A stretch of DNA of 64,000 nt, taken from NCBI RefSeq assembly GCF_000227135.1, contig NC_018242.1:175452-239451 (forward strand), given 5' to 3'. The position numbers and the translations under genes are program-made. Source of the stretch: Leishmania donovani. Its lineage: Eukaryota > Euglenozoa > Kinetoplastea > Trypanosomatida > Trypanosomatidae. The notes under the pieces were generated by a model. The model saw only the letters and a list, made by a program, of their open reading frames with translations. It did no database searches and had not been told where the DNA came from. This document shows, in pieces, positions 9,586 to 18,938 of the stretch (the stretch's first letter is position 1; each line of letters starts with the position of its first letter).

Positions 9586-10272
9586 GCAAGGCAGGTGCGT
9601 ATGGTGGAGTCGTCTACGTGCGTGTCCGTACTCTTGCGCGCATTCAAATTTGTTGTCGCTCTTCCACATGCTATTCTTACTGTGGCGTCGGTGCAGTTCT
9701 TTGGCCTTCTGCGCGTTGCCTCCCTCCCCCCTCAGCCGCCGCCGCCTCCCTTCGGCGTCATGCAGCCCACCCTCACCCCCTCTCATATGTGTGATATGTG
9801 CTTCTGCCTGCCTGTGTAGCATGTCTCTGTGTGTGCATGCTTGTGTGTGTGATGAGCCAACGGCCGCGCACCTCCACCGACTCACCCAAAAATCAAACAA
9901 AGGTAGCCGAGGGCACACACATTTCTTTCCGGGTGTGCGTGCGTCTCCCAGAGACACGAACGCGCCAGGCGCGCAGCGGCAATGACTTTGACGATGCCGC
10001 TGGTGTCCATGCGGCGTGTGTAACGCAGCGGGCCCCTCACCTGGCATGTCCTCCTCCTCCTCTGCCCAACTGCGCACACAAAAGCACACACACATACATA
10101 GGCTCAACTTCCCCTCCCCCTCCTCCATGCGTGCTCTCCTCGCCCCCCCCCCCTTCCTCCGCCCGCCTATTCTACACGCGTGCAGCTCCTTCTATCAACT
10201 CGATGTCCTAAGCGGGCACTTCACTCACATAGACGGTTACCTACGCACGTCCATCAGAGCGCCTCCGTTGCC
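9586..10272 (+). other. Intergenic spacer with trans-splice acceptor for the next gene
   Basis: Contains no supported gene. It is pyrimidine-rich with TG/CA runs. A long C/T tract at about 10108-10170 precedes an AG at 10184-10185, a likely spliced-leader acceptor giving a leader of about 87 bases for the gene starting at 10273. A two-codon upstream ORF (ATG-TCC-TAA) sits at 10203-10211 in that leader. Confidence 0.5.
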
Positions 10273-12396
10273 ATGTGGAGTGGCGGCACCAACGCGGCTC
10301 CACCCAGATCCGCCTCAGTGGAGGGCCTAGGAGGCGACGGCGGTGGCAGCGGCGGGCGCAACATCCAGCCTGGCAGCGCCGCTCCAGCAGCCACCAGCGC
10401 CAGCCGCAAGTGGCCCCTGCGTTCGCTCTTCTCTGCAGGCGGTGGCAGCGGCGGTCTCTCTGACGCGGATTCGGCCCGCCAATACCAGCTTCACAAGAAG
10501 AATGACACCGCCAACAGTGATGGTGGCAGAGCTGCCGCGCAGGCAATGCAGCTCAGCAGCAGTAGCCACATCATCGATAAAGGTCTGGAAGCCCAAGAGC
10601 ACGGGCAGCAACAACATGTGAATGCGCTGATGGTGGACCAGAGCAGCCGCCTGGCGCCCATGCCTGGCGTAACGCAGGTCCGTCAGCGCCACGGAGTAAT
10701 GTTGGGACCGGTTCATCCTCGTGCTAGCGGTGCCTCACCACTTGCCCGCGGTGTGCGTGCGGACGTCGAGGACCGGGGTGACGGCGATGACTGGGGAAGT
10801 CCGGCGAACGCGCTCGAGCAGCAGGCCCTCCCAGAACTTTCAACAGCGACTCCACCCTCAGCGCCGGGGACGGCGCACGCCGCCGACAGTGATGACGTCT
10901 TTGTCTCTGATGTCGCCTTAGCGCACCCTCGGCATCCTCGCGCGTCACAGACGGCGGCGCAAACGCTTACCTACACGCCTCGGCGGGGTTTGCCACCCGC
11001 GAGCGTACCACCGCAGCAGGCCACTGCCGCCCTTGTAACCGCTACACAAAACTCCAACGCTAAGAGCAGTTGGTTCCTTGCACCGTCACCGCGCCGAGGG
11101 ATTTCTCCGACAAGCTCGCTGGCAGCCTACACCCCCGCGCCGGCCGGTTTTCATAGCGGTATTCGAGGCCTTCGCAGTGCCTACGACATGTCGAGCAGCG
11201 GCGGCGGGGCTCGCGGCGGAAGAGAGGCGAAAGGAACGAGTGCTGATCTCATGAAGCGACGGAAAAGGGGCATCGGTGCTGTTGCCGTCCTCCCGCCCAC
11301 TTCATTGTCTGCGTTGCCGAGCGCCGGCGCACACACGGCCGACAACGCTGAGCTTGTAGCCATTGCACTCACAGCCCAAGAGGCGGAGCGCCAGCGTCTC
11401 GCTAAGGCGGCAGAAGCTGCTGAACAGAGGCGAAGTTGGGTGCACGCAGTTCAAGAGATTTTGGAGCAAATCGCCGACGCGTGCGAAGCGGATGTGTCCA
11501 CGCCTGCAGAAGCGAGCTGCAGCGTTGTGTACCCCGGGGCCAAAGTCACGGAGCCCATTCATGTGGCACGGCAGCTTCTGGAGAAGGCGAGGAGCAGTGA
11601 GGTCTCCAGTGCGAACTCTCTTGACGGCGACTGCGATGTTGTGAGGAATTACGGCACGGTGGTGCGCATGTTGGCTGCGCACACGCAAACGGCCGTAGAG
11701 CGGGAAGGTGGCGAGTGCGAAGTAGATGGCCATCGAATCCAGCGGACTCGGCAGCTAGTCCTGGAGACGTGGCAAAACATCTCCGTGGCGCTCCCTGGCA
11801 TCTGGCGCCGGGCGTGGGCGTCGGCAATGGCGACGTTGTCCGAGGATAAGCAACTCTCAGGTGTGCGTAGTCTTGCAGCATTAATGGGGCGAGAGCCCAT
11901 AACACTTGCCCGACGGACGGCTGTCGCACTCGGCACCCTCTTTATGCAGCGCTCGTCACGCAGCGACCGGCCCCTCTGCGTTAGCGAAGTGCACGCTGGC
12001 GTCGTAGCAGGCCTAGAAGCCGCTCTAAAGTCGTCGGCGGCAACGGCCACCGTTTCTGCTGTCTCTACTGCCCCAACCGTGGCAGAGATGCCGCCATGGG
12101 CAATGGAAATTGTGGCGGTGACGGCGGAGGCGATGGTACGTCGTGACGAGATGATCAAGCAGCAGGTCGTTGATGTTGCGAGCACCGCCGCTGCGGTAGA
12201 TGACTGTGGCAACGCCGACAGGGCTATGCGCAGGGCACGGGTGCAACTGCGGGAAGGTTCATGGACGCTCTGGTACGTGCTGAGAGTTTTGGGTCTGCTG
12301 GCGTGGTGGGAAGGAATGCTGCCCCACCTCATCCCTTGTCTTCCACCCTCAGCACAGGCGCACACCGAGGCGAGCGCGACAGATGCGTGGTCATAG
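10273..12396 (+). CDS. Hypothetical protein, Gly/Ser-rich N-terminus, helical C-terminus
   Basis: 707 aa; family not recognised. The open frame reaches back to a GTG at 10180, but the first ATG in frame is at 10273 (MWSGG), behind a pyrimidine tract and AG, so that start is preferred. Residues 1 to about 340 are low-complexity (Gly, Ser, Ala, Gln) with scattered basic patches, probably disordered. From about residue 365 an Ala/Glu/Gln-rich helix (ALTAQEAERQRLAKAAEAAE) opens an alpha-helical, better-ordered half. The last 45 residues contain a Trp/Leu-rich stretch (WTLWYVLRVLGLLAWWEGML), either an amphipathic or a short membrane-associated helix. It lies between the Tb-292-like gene and a fidgetin-like ATPase; no functional link is implied. 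Confidence 0.8.
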   Translation: MWSGGTNAAPPRSASVEGLGGDGGGSGGRNIQPGSAAPAATSASRKWPLRSLFSAGGGSGGLSDADSARQYQLHKKNDTANSDGGRAAAQAMQLSSSSHIIDKGLEAQEHGQQQHVNALMVDQSSRLAPMPGVTQVRQRHGVMLGPVHPRASGASPLARGVRADVEDRGDGDDWGSPANALEQQALPELSTATPPSAPGTAHAADSDDVFVSDVALAHPRHPRASQTAAQTLTYTPRRGLPPASVPPQQATAALVTATQNSNAKSSWFLAPSPRRGISPTSSLAAYTPAPAGFHSGIRGLRSAYDMSSSGGGARGGREAKGTSADLMKRRKRGIGAVAVLPPTSLSALPSAGAHTADNAELVAIALTAQEAERQRLAKAAEAAEQRRSWVHAVQEILEQIADACEADVSTPAEASCSVVYPGAKVTEPIHVARQLLEKARSSEVSSANSLDGDCDVVRNYGTVVRMLAAHTQTAVEREGGECEVDGHRIQRTRQLVLETWQNISVALPGIWRRAWASAMATLSEDKQLSGVRSLAALMGREPITLARRTAVALGTLFMQRSSRSDRPLCVSEVHAGVVAGLEAALKSSAATATVSAVSTAPTVAEMPPWAMEIVAVTAEAMVRRDEMIKQQVVDVASTAAAVDDCGNADRAMRRARVQLREGSWTLWYVLRVLGLLAWWEGMLPHLIPCLPPSAQAHTEASATDAWS

Positions 12397-13079
12397 GTGC
12401 GCCGCCCCCTCACGCGTAGCAACGCAGGCGGGGCGCGAGCGGAGTGAAGAAGCACGACAGAGACAGAGAGGAGAGCCTCCACGTGATGTAGCCACACCCA
12501 CGCACTGATTTAGCAGCGCTCACCACTATCAACACCGCCCCTCATATTGCAGATATCCATTCGCGCTGCTGTTGCCCTTGCAGGTGAGGTGGATCGATTT
12601 TGTGTATGTATGCACCCCCATTTTCCTTCATCAGTGCACCACACGTCCTGTTCAGTGCGTCGTTGTTGTCGAGGCAAGGGCGCTGCTGTGCTTGTTTGCC
12701 TTCTCTGCTGCCCCCCTCTCCCAATCCTCACTTGGTGTACCGCACCTCCTCCCCTGCAGCGCAACAGCATACCACCAATGGTTTTTAGGGCACGAGCGAG
12801 CCACTCACGGAGACCGACAGATGCACCGACATGAACAGTGCGACGCATCTCCCGTTTCTGCGTAGCAAAAAGACGGACGCCACCGTGCCCTCCCTCTCTC
12901 CCTCCGACACGTGCTCGCTGCTGAGGATTGCGGAGGCGCTGGCATGCCTCCCACTCCCTTTTTTTTCGTCCTTTCCCTCGTGACGGCTTTACGGCACCTC
13001 CTGATACTCCACATCAACACCGCCCACCTCCATGCAGCGAGCACACCAAGTTGCAGGCACCCACCAGCCCACACCAACC

Positions 13080-13110
<31 letters not shown>

Positions 13111-13293
13111 TAGACGTGCACTCAAGTTCATAGACTGCAGAAGAAGATAGGCGCATATCCTGTGTGAGCAGCGACGAAGACGGCGGGGCATCAGAGAGAC
13201 CCCATCTCTGCCGCCACGCCGTCGATTACGTCCACGGCGGATACGCACGTACACACAGAAGAGGAGGGCCGACAGACACCCCGGAGCAGACGC
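12397..13293 (+). other. Intergenic spacer
   Basis: No supported gene. Holds several pyrimidine tracts (for example 12950-12980, with an eight-T run), a candidate acceptor AG at 13036-13037, and a CA/TA microsatellite at 13081-13111 that would fall in the leader of the AAA ATPase mRNA. Confidence 0.5.
13081..13111. repeat. (AC)n(AT)n microsatellite
   Basis: About six AC units followed by about nine AT units, in the spacer upstream of the AAA ATPase gene. Confidence 0.9.
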
Positions 13294-16200
13294 ATGTTCG
13301 ACGCTCTTCGCTCCATTCGGCGGCAGGCCGATGCCGTGCAGGCGGCGGCACAAAAACGTTGCCTTTTTGACTCCCCTGCCGCGCCCCGCACCACGGATGA
13401 TCGTCGCTGGTTGTTCCCGTATCTGTGCGACATCAACCGGCGTCAGCGCGCCTTCTGCAGCAAGCTCGAGGCCGACGGAGATCCCCAAGGCAGGCGTGCG
13501 GGGTCGGACGGCGACACTCTCCCCGTCGCCGCCGGGTCACCCGCAAGCCATCAAGTTGCGGAGGTCTGCATGCGCTACTCTCGGCCCTTGGCAGCTACCG
13601 CGTTAGCCGGTTCGCAGCGCTGTGGCGCTGGGGTTGCTGCTCTGCTCTCTACCACGGGACTCCTCCGTGAAGCGTCCCGGGACGACGCCGAGCTGTCAGT
13701 CGTCAGGGACGCGCTTCCAATGTGTACCTTGTGGGGATCTGTTCTTCGTCTGTGGTGCACCGCGGGGGGAGAATGTCCAAATCTGCGCACTCTTGCTGCG
13801 GCTGCCCAGCTGCAGTGCCTCTCGCCGCGTGGCAAACCGTTGGAAGCAGATGATGCTGGCATGCGGTGCATGTGTGCCGCCTTGTGGGCGGGAGCGCCAG
13901 ACAAGCTGCGGCGGCTCCTGGACGCGGTGGGCATGAGCAAGGACAACGACGCCGCGTCAGAGGAGCGAGGACGGCGTCACACAAATTCGTCGCGCGCAGG
14001 CTCGCCAGCGGCGAGGAGTACGCCGCCTCAGAGGCGGCCTCGCAGCCCTGCAGAGCGCGGCACCGACGACGCACCTCAGAGGAGGGCTCGTCGCGATGCA
14101 GGTGTCAACAGTGCGCTGGGCGAGGGCGGTGGTGCCACCAGCTCCCTCGTCCCGCCCCTCCCTCTCCGGGCTACCTCTGCCCGTGCCCAGGCGGCCGCCT
14201 CACGATCACGCTCGCAAACTCCACCGTCGCGCAGCCGTTCACAGTCGCCGCCGCCGCCGGTGTCCGTCGCGCCGGCCACCCGGCCTGCGACGGCGGCACG
14301 CACGCGTCAGTCCGCTTTTTCTTTCGCAGTGCGAGTCGGCGACAGCAGTGGCGGCACCGCGGCTGTCAGTGCAGCCGTCGCGCCGAAGCCCCAGCAGCAG
14401 CAGCAGGAGCGGGAGAACGGTGATGCGAGTGACATGGCTGGAGTGACGGAGAGTCAAACTGGGCTAGTCAGCAGCGCGCCACACTCGCACGACGGCCCAC
14501 CGCAGTCGCAGCAACATCCTGCTAGCGTGTCGCCGTCTGGACCGCTTCGCCAGAAGACCCTCGCGGCATTTATCAGCGGCGGTGGACTCTCCAAACCACA
14601 CCAATGCCAACAGCAGAAGCCTCCGCCACCCGCCTCGACTGCGAAGCGCTCATCATGGTTTAACCAACCGCCACAGCAGCAGCCTGTTGCCCCATCCAAG
14701 GCCCCGCCGTACGAGCACGGCCTGCGTCATAACACCGGCAGCAGCAGGATCGGCGGGGGCGTTGATCGAGGGGATGAGGAGAGCTCGCGTGCTCTGATGG
14801 CGGCACCGAGTAGTGGGAACAACCTGGCGCCGAGCAGCAGCATCAGCAGCCCATCCACCACTATTGGCGGCTTCGTCACGGCTGGTGAGCAGCTCCTCAC
14901 GGACGTCCGGCAAGGACGCACCATGAGCTCCGCGTATCTGAGCAAGCGGTCTCCAGCCCTCGGGCTGCGGCGAAACACCGGCTTTCAGCCTCAACATCAT
15001 CAACAGCAGCCGAAGACGCCAGCAGGCGCGACCGACGTACAGACCGCGCTGAACAGCATAACAACACCTCATGTACGCAAAGGAATCGGTGGCGCAAGTC
15101 AGGCCGTTGGACCGTCAGGTGGCACTTGCGGGGTCCGCGGCACGGGAGGCGCCACCGCGAGCCACAACCAAGGCGATGGGGACGACGACAGCGGGAGCTT
15201 TCCGGCCTCCCTGCTGCTGCCAGACGGCTCTGTCCCGCCGATCCTCCTGCCACTCGACCCGAAGCTCGTGACGCAGGTGGCGATGGAGATACTGGAGAAC
15301 GGCGCCGGCGCGCGGCAGGTCGGCTGGGACGACATCGCAGGGCTGCAGCACGCCAAGGCGAGCGTGGAGGAGGCGATCGTATGGCCGCTGCGCCGTCCAG
15401 ACCTGTTTGTAGGGCTGCGCGACCCGCCGCGCGGGCTGCTGCTCTTCGGCCCACCCGGCACTGGAAAGACGATGATCGCCCGCGCGATCGCGAACCGCGC
15501 GGCGTGCACCTTCCTGAACATCTCGTCCTCCTCGCTCATGTCCAAGTGGGTGGGCGATGGCGAGAAGCTGGTGCGCTGTCTTTTTGCCGTCGCGACTGTG
15601 AAGCAGCCGAGTGTCATCTTCATCGACGAAATCGACTCGCTGCTGTCCGTGCGCGGAGAGGGGGAGACGGACTCCGTGCGGCGAGTCAAGACGGAGTTTT
15701 TGGTGCAGCTGGACGGTGTGGCGACGGACCGCGGCGACCGGGTGCTCCTCATTGGGGCAACCAACCGACCAGACGAGCTGGATGAGGCCGCACGGCGGCG
15801 CATGGAGAAGCGGCTATACATCCCGCTGCCGGACGAGGCGGCCCGGCGTGAGCTGATTCAACGTCTTCTCAAGTCGCTCGGCCCAAGTGAAGCGGACGAG
15901 GATGGCGCCCTTGGCAGTGCTGGCAAGGCTGCCAGCACTGCCACTGCGACGACAACAACTCAAGTCACGCATACGCTTACCGACGCCGACCTGGACAGTC
16001 TCGTGCGCAGCACTGACGGCTACTCTGGTGCCGACCTCAAGCAGCTCTGCAGGGAGGCCGCCATGGGGCCTCTTCGTGAGATGTCTGTCATGCAGCTCAG
16101 CGCCGTGGCTGCTGCCGATCTCCGACCGGTGCAGCGCAAAGACTTCAGGCAAGCCCTGAAGCGGCTAAAGCCGAGCGTGGGGCCGGCCGAGGTGCAGCGA

Positions 16201-16302
16201 TACGTAGAATGGAATAAGCTTTTCGGCTCCTTCAATGAGCACGACGACGATGAAGACGACGATGACGAGCTCGAACATCAAGAGGGCCACGGCGCCTGCT
16301 GA
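13294..16302 (+). CDS. Fidgetin-like AAA+ ATPase (meiotic clade)
   Basis: 1,002 aa, ATG start. Residues 1 to about 640 are low-complexity and rich in Ser, Arg, Pro and Gln. The AAA module begins with GWDDIAGL at residue 677. It has Walker A GPPGTGKT at 719-726, a pore-loop-type segment SKWVGDGEK, Walker B VIFIDEID at 774-781, sensor-1 GATNRPDELD from 821, and the arginine-finger segment RRRMEKRLYIPLP typical of fidgetin, spastin and katanin. A helical GYSGADLKQLCREAA segment at about 905-920 and an acidic tail (about 980-995) follow. All catalytic motifs look intact. The closest pattern I recognise is fidgetin-like 1, a RAD51-remodelling ATPase in other eukaryotes; fidgetin relatives also sever microtubules, so DNA-repair and cytoskeletal roles are both open. 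Residues 420-427 (QKTLAAFI) resemble a PCNA-binding box. Known FIGNL1 proteins are shorter; the extra length is disordered N-terminal sequence. Confidence 0.85.
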   Translation: MFDALRSIRRQADAVQAAAQKRCLFDSPAAPRTTDDRRWLFPYLCDINRRQRAFCSKLEADGDPQGRRAGSDGDTLPVAAGSPASHQVAEVCMRYSRPLAATALAGSQRCGAGVAALLSTTGLLREASRDDAELSVVRDALPMCTLWGSVLRLWCTAGGECPNLRTLAAAAQLQCLSPRGKPLEADDAGMRCMCAALWAGAPDKLRRLLDAVGMSKDNDAASEERGRRHTNSSRAGSPAARSTPPQRRPRSPAERGTDDAPQRRARRDAGVNSALGEGGGATSSLVPPLPLRATSARAQAAASRSRSQTPPSRSRSQSPPPPVSVAPATRPATAARTRQSAFSFAVRVGDSSGGTAAVSAAVAPKPQQQQQERENGDASDMAGVTESQTGLVSSAPHSHDGPPQSQQHPASVSPSGPLRQKTLAAFISGGGLSKPHQCQQQKPPPPASTAKRSSWFNQPPQQQPVAPSKAPPYEHGLRHNTGSSRIGGGVDRGDEESSRALMAAPSSGNNLAPSSSISSPSTTIGGFVTAGEQLLTDVRQGRTMSSAYLSKRSPALGLRRNTGFQPQHHQQQPKTPAGATDVQTALNSITTPHVRKGIGGASQAVGPSGGTCGVRGTGGATASHNQGDGDDDSGSFPASLLLPDGSVPPILLPLDPKLVTQVAMEILENGAGARQVGWDDIAGLQHAKASVEEAIVWPLRRPDLFVGLRDPPRGLLLFGPPGTGKTMIARAIANRAACTFLNISSSSLMSKWVGDGEKLVRCLFAVATVKQPSVIFIDEIDSLLSVRGEGETDSVRRVKTEFLVQLDGVATDRGDRVLLIGATNRPDELDEAARRRMEKRLYIPLPDEAARRELIQRLLKSLGPSEADEDGALGSAGKAASTATATTTTQVTHTLTDADLDSLVRSTDGYSGADLKQLCREAAMGPLREMSVMQLSAVAAADLRPVQRKDFRQALKRLKPSVGPAEVQRYVEWNKLFGSFNEHDDDEDDDDELEHQEGHGAC

Positions 16303-17294
16303 TTGCCGAGAAGTCCACCTGCCCAGCCGTCAGGGTCACACATGCGCACGTACAACCACACGTGAGAGCACACAACAGCACAACCTTCTCGCACCAGCAG
16401 CGGATAAGAAATGGAGAGATGCAGTGACGGTGGCGGCAAGTTTGAAGAGTGAGAGGCACGGCCAAGCGCCAAAGCAGAGCAACAACGTGGGGAGCGCCAC
16501 AGTAGTCGGTGATTTGGGCCTGTTGCACGTGGCAGCTGATGGGGCAGCCCTATGCCACCCTCTGTCTCTCACACCCACCTACTCACACACATCAGCAAGC
16601 ATGCACACGGACGCACCCTCTCTCTCTCTCTCCCTCGCTGCTTCCATGGAATGCCTTCTCTCCGCGCGCCATCCTCCACCCCCATGGGCGTCCCCCGTTG
16701 TTGCAGCGGCTGCGGTCTCATCTCTCGCCTCCTGCATGCGTCTTGGGACGAGCGAGCCACAGGCAAGGATGCATACCCTCTGCCTGGTGCGTCAGCGGCC
16801 TTAGTGCTTACTGCCCCTTCAAAACCCGCACCTCCCATGGAACCTGTCCCATCGACCACTCTCTCTCTGTCAGTGTCGGATCGGCTCGATCACGCCAACG
16901 GTGCCACCCTTCTCCGCCCCTCAGCCACCCCACCGCCTCCTTATACCAAGCGAGGACTACGGCGTAGGGGCCATGAGCGCGGGTGATAAGGAAGGGTCAT
17001 CACCGATGTGTTCATCGACTCGCCTGATACTGTACATGCCTTGCCCGTCTCTCACGCACTCCTCCACCAAATCTACGCCCGCCGGTGCACGTGCTGCGTC
17101 TTGTGCACGCATGGCTGCGAGACATTCAATTCACGTAGAGGCCCTCTCCGAGCCAACCTGTTCTTTTCCTTTCACAGCTTCCACCGGCATCAGCTCGGCG
17201 TGCACGCCCAGGCACACGTGCAGGCAGACGCGAATCACCCCGCTACCCACCCACTCACCGCCTTTCAACATTCCAGTCTAACTTACCACTCCAG
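16303..17294 (+). other. Intergenic spacer upstream of ISP2
   Basis: No supported gene; short open frames here have biased CT-rich composition and no protein-like pattern. C-rich tracts continue up to the ISP2 start, with a candidate splice acceptor AG at 17275-17276, giving a short leader of about 18 bases. Confidence 0.45.
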
Positions 17295-17771
17295 ATGCCC
17301 GCAGGGATGTCCGGCGCTGCTGGAAAGACACTCGCCAACTTCAAGGCGCCGTACCCGGAACCGGCGTCGCAGCAGCGCCGCTATGTGATCTTCCTCGACC
17401 CCAAGGGCTACAGAAAAGAGCTGAACGACTAAAAGGTGGAGCTGATCCCTGGCCGTGTCGAAAAGGTGGATGGCGCCAACGTATACCGCATGGGCGGCAG
17501 CATCGAGGAGAGGACGATCGATGGCTGGGGCTACACCTACTACGTCGTGACACTGACGACGATGTCGGGGACGCTGATGATGCCCCTCGGCGATACAGCG
17601 CTCAAGAGGCCGCGCTTCGTGGCGATGAGCACGAATAACCTCTACCGCTACAACAGTCAGTTGCCCATCGTGGTGTACACGCCGAAGGACGGTGAGTTGC
17701 GCTACCGCATCTGGACCGTCAAGAGCACCGGCAGCGGCACGGCCAAGAGCATCAACGCTAGGGAGATGTGA
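17295..17771 (+). pseudogene. ISP2: Ecotin-like serine peptidase inhibitor ISP2, interrupted by an in-frame stop
   Basis: A 158-codon ecotin frame starts at ATG 17295 and ends at TGA 17769-17771, but codon 46 (17430-17432) is TAA. The 45 codons before and 112 codons after keep the same frame and the ecotin pattern: YPEP near the N-terminus, VELIPGRVEKVDG directly after the stop, GWGYTYYVV, the reactive-site loop with Met-Met at positions 95-96 (the ecotin P1 site is the Met-Met pair), and the RYNSQLPIVVY and ELRYRIWT strands. Ecotins are periplasmic inhibitors of trypsin-fold peptidases in bacteria. Leishmania has no such peptidases, and ISP2 is known in L. major to act on host enzymes such as neutrophil elastase. 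From memory, the L. major residue here is Tyr, so one base change from TAT or TAC explains the stop. The next in-frame ATG is codon 66, which would lose the first strands. No other lesion is seen, so the break is recent, an assembly error, or a read-through codon. Confidence 0.85.
17430..17432 (+). other. In-frame premature TAA in ISP2
   Basis: Codon 46 counted from ATG 17295. The context is AAC-GAC-TAA-AAG-GTG-GAG. Frame is maintained on both sides, so this is a nonsense substitution and not an indel. Confidence 0.9.
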
Positions 17772-18938
17772 GCGGCCGCATGCTGCAAGAGCCGCAAGGC
17801 CTCCTGTACGTCTGTGTGTCACCATGTCGTCATCCCTCTCCCGCAGCGCCTCTCGCGGCTGTGGAGGCGCCGGCCGTTCATGCCTCCTACCCTTCCTCCC
17901 ACACATATTTCGAATTCGTTTATCTCGTGCCTCTCCCCTCCCCCTTCGTTGCCATGGTCGTTGACCTCAGAGACACGGTTAGTCTGCTCGGTGCGCTTGT
18001 GCACAGGTGTTGGCCAAAATCTGGTCTCGCATGTGCCGCCCCAACAACCCCTCGCCTTGCCTTCGGCCCCTACCGCCGTCTGACTCTTTCCTGTCCGCTG
18101 TCTTCCTCGCCCGCTACACACATTCGAGACTCTGCCGCCTGGCATGCAGAATGACGAAGGGCAGAGATGGGTGGCGAAGAGGCTGAGGGAGTGCGTTGAT
18201 GCGTCTCTGCGTGCGCGTGTGGGCTTGCGTGATGGCGAGTGGCGGTGAAGACATGACTACCTACGGGGAGGAGCTGCACACATGTGCACAGTGTGGCTTC
18301 GAACTATTCTTGATTGAGCTTGCATGATAATGCAGCTCCACAAACATACGAAAAAACAATTGGACCCATCAGCCACACGTGCATGTGCGTCTCTGCCTGC
18401 GAACGATCACGAGGCACAAGCAAGCAGCAGGAGATGGCAGGAAGTGCCACGTGTCTCCGCGTCCCCTCTCCCTTCCTCCCTTCATAACCGCTCTCACATC
18501 GTCTCCACTCTCCACCCGCGGCCCGAATCGGGAACGATATCGAGCGGCGCATCGCACGCTGCGTGGATCCCTTCTCACTTGCTTTGTTTTTTTCTGTGTG
18601 CGTGTGTGCTCTGGAACCCCCTCTTCGCTTCCGTGCTTCCTTCATTCACTCAGTCGCCCCCCCCCCACACACACACGCACGCGCGCACACGCATCCTCTT
18701 CTCCTTCCCCTTCATTCTGGAATCCGTTGCGCGCTGTTATCGGAGCCTTTACATCATCGTGACACCCCCACCACCACGACTCCCCACCCGTGTCATCCGC
18801 CCTGTTCTCAGCATCGCTCTGTGATATCGCAACGATACGTGCACGCACACGCCGCGGAGTACGGGTGTGCCCCAGTGAGTCAGCTCTCTCCCTCTTTTCC
18901 CACGCTCACCCTCCGCCTTTTCCCTGCTGTTGGTCAGC
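17772..18938 (+). other. Intergenic spacer between ISP2 and ISP3
   Basis: No supported gene. Contains CT-rich tracts (about 18455-18500 and 18860-18930), a C-run followed by CA/CG dinucleotides at about 18657-18690, and candidate acceptor AGs at 18810-18811 (after a C/T-rich stretch) and 18936-18937 (only one base before the ISP3 ATG, probably too close to be the main site). Confidence 0.45.

Noticed and set aside
13081..13111. AT run considered as a strand-switch or replication-origin mark
   Set aside because: Genes on both sides run in the same direction and several similar TA runs occur elsewhere in spacers, so it is treated as a plain microsatellite.
17436..17771. Separate short gene starting at GTG 17436
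   Set aside because: It is the 3' part of ISP2 after the in-frame stop; GTG is not a usual start in trypanosomatids and the frame continues the ecotin domain begun at 17295.
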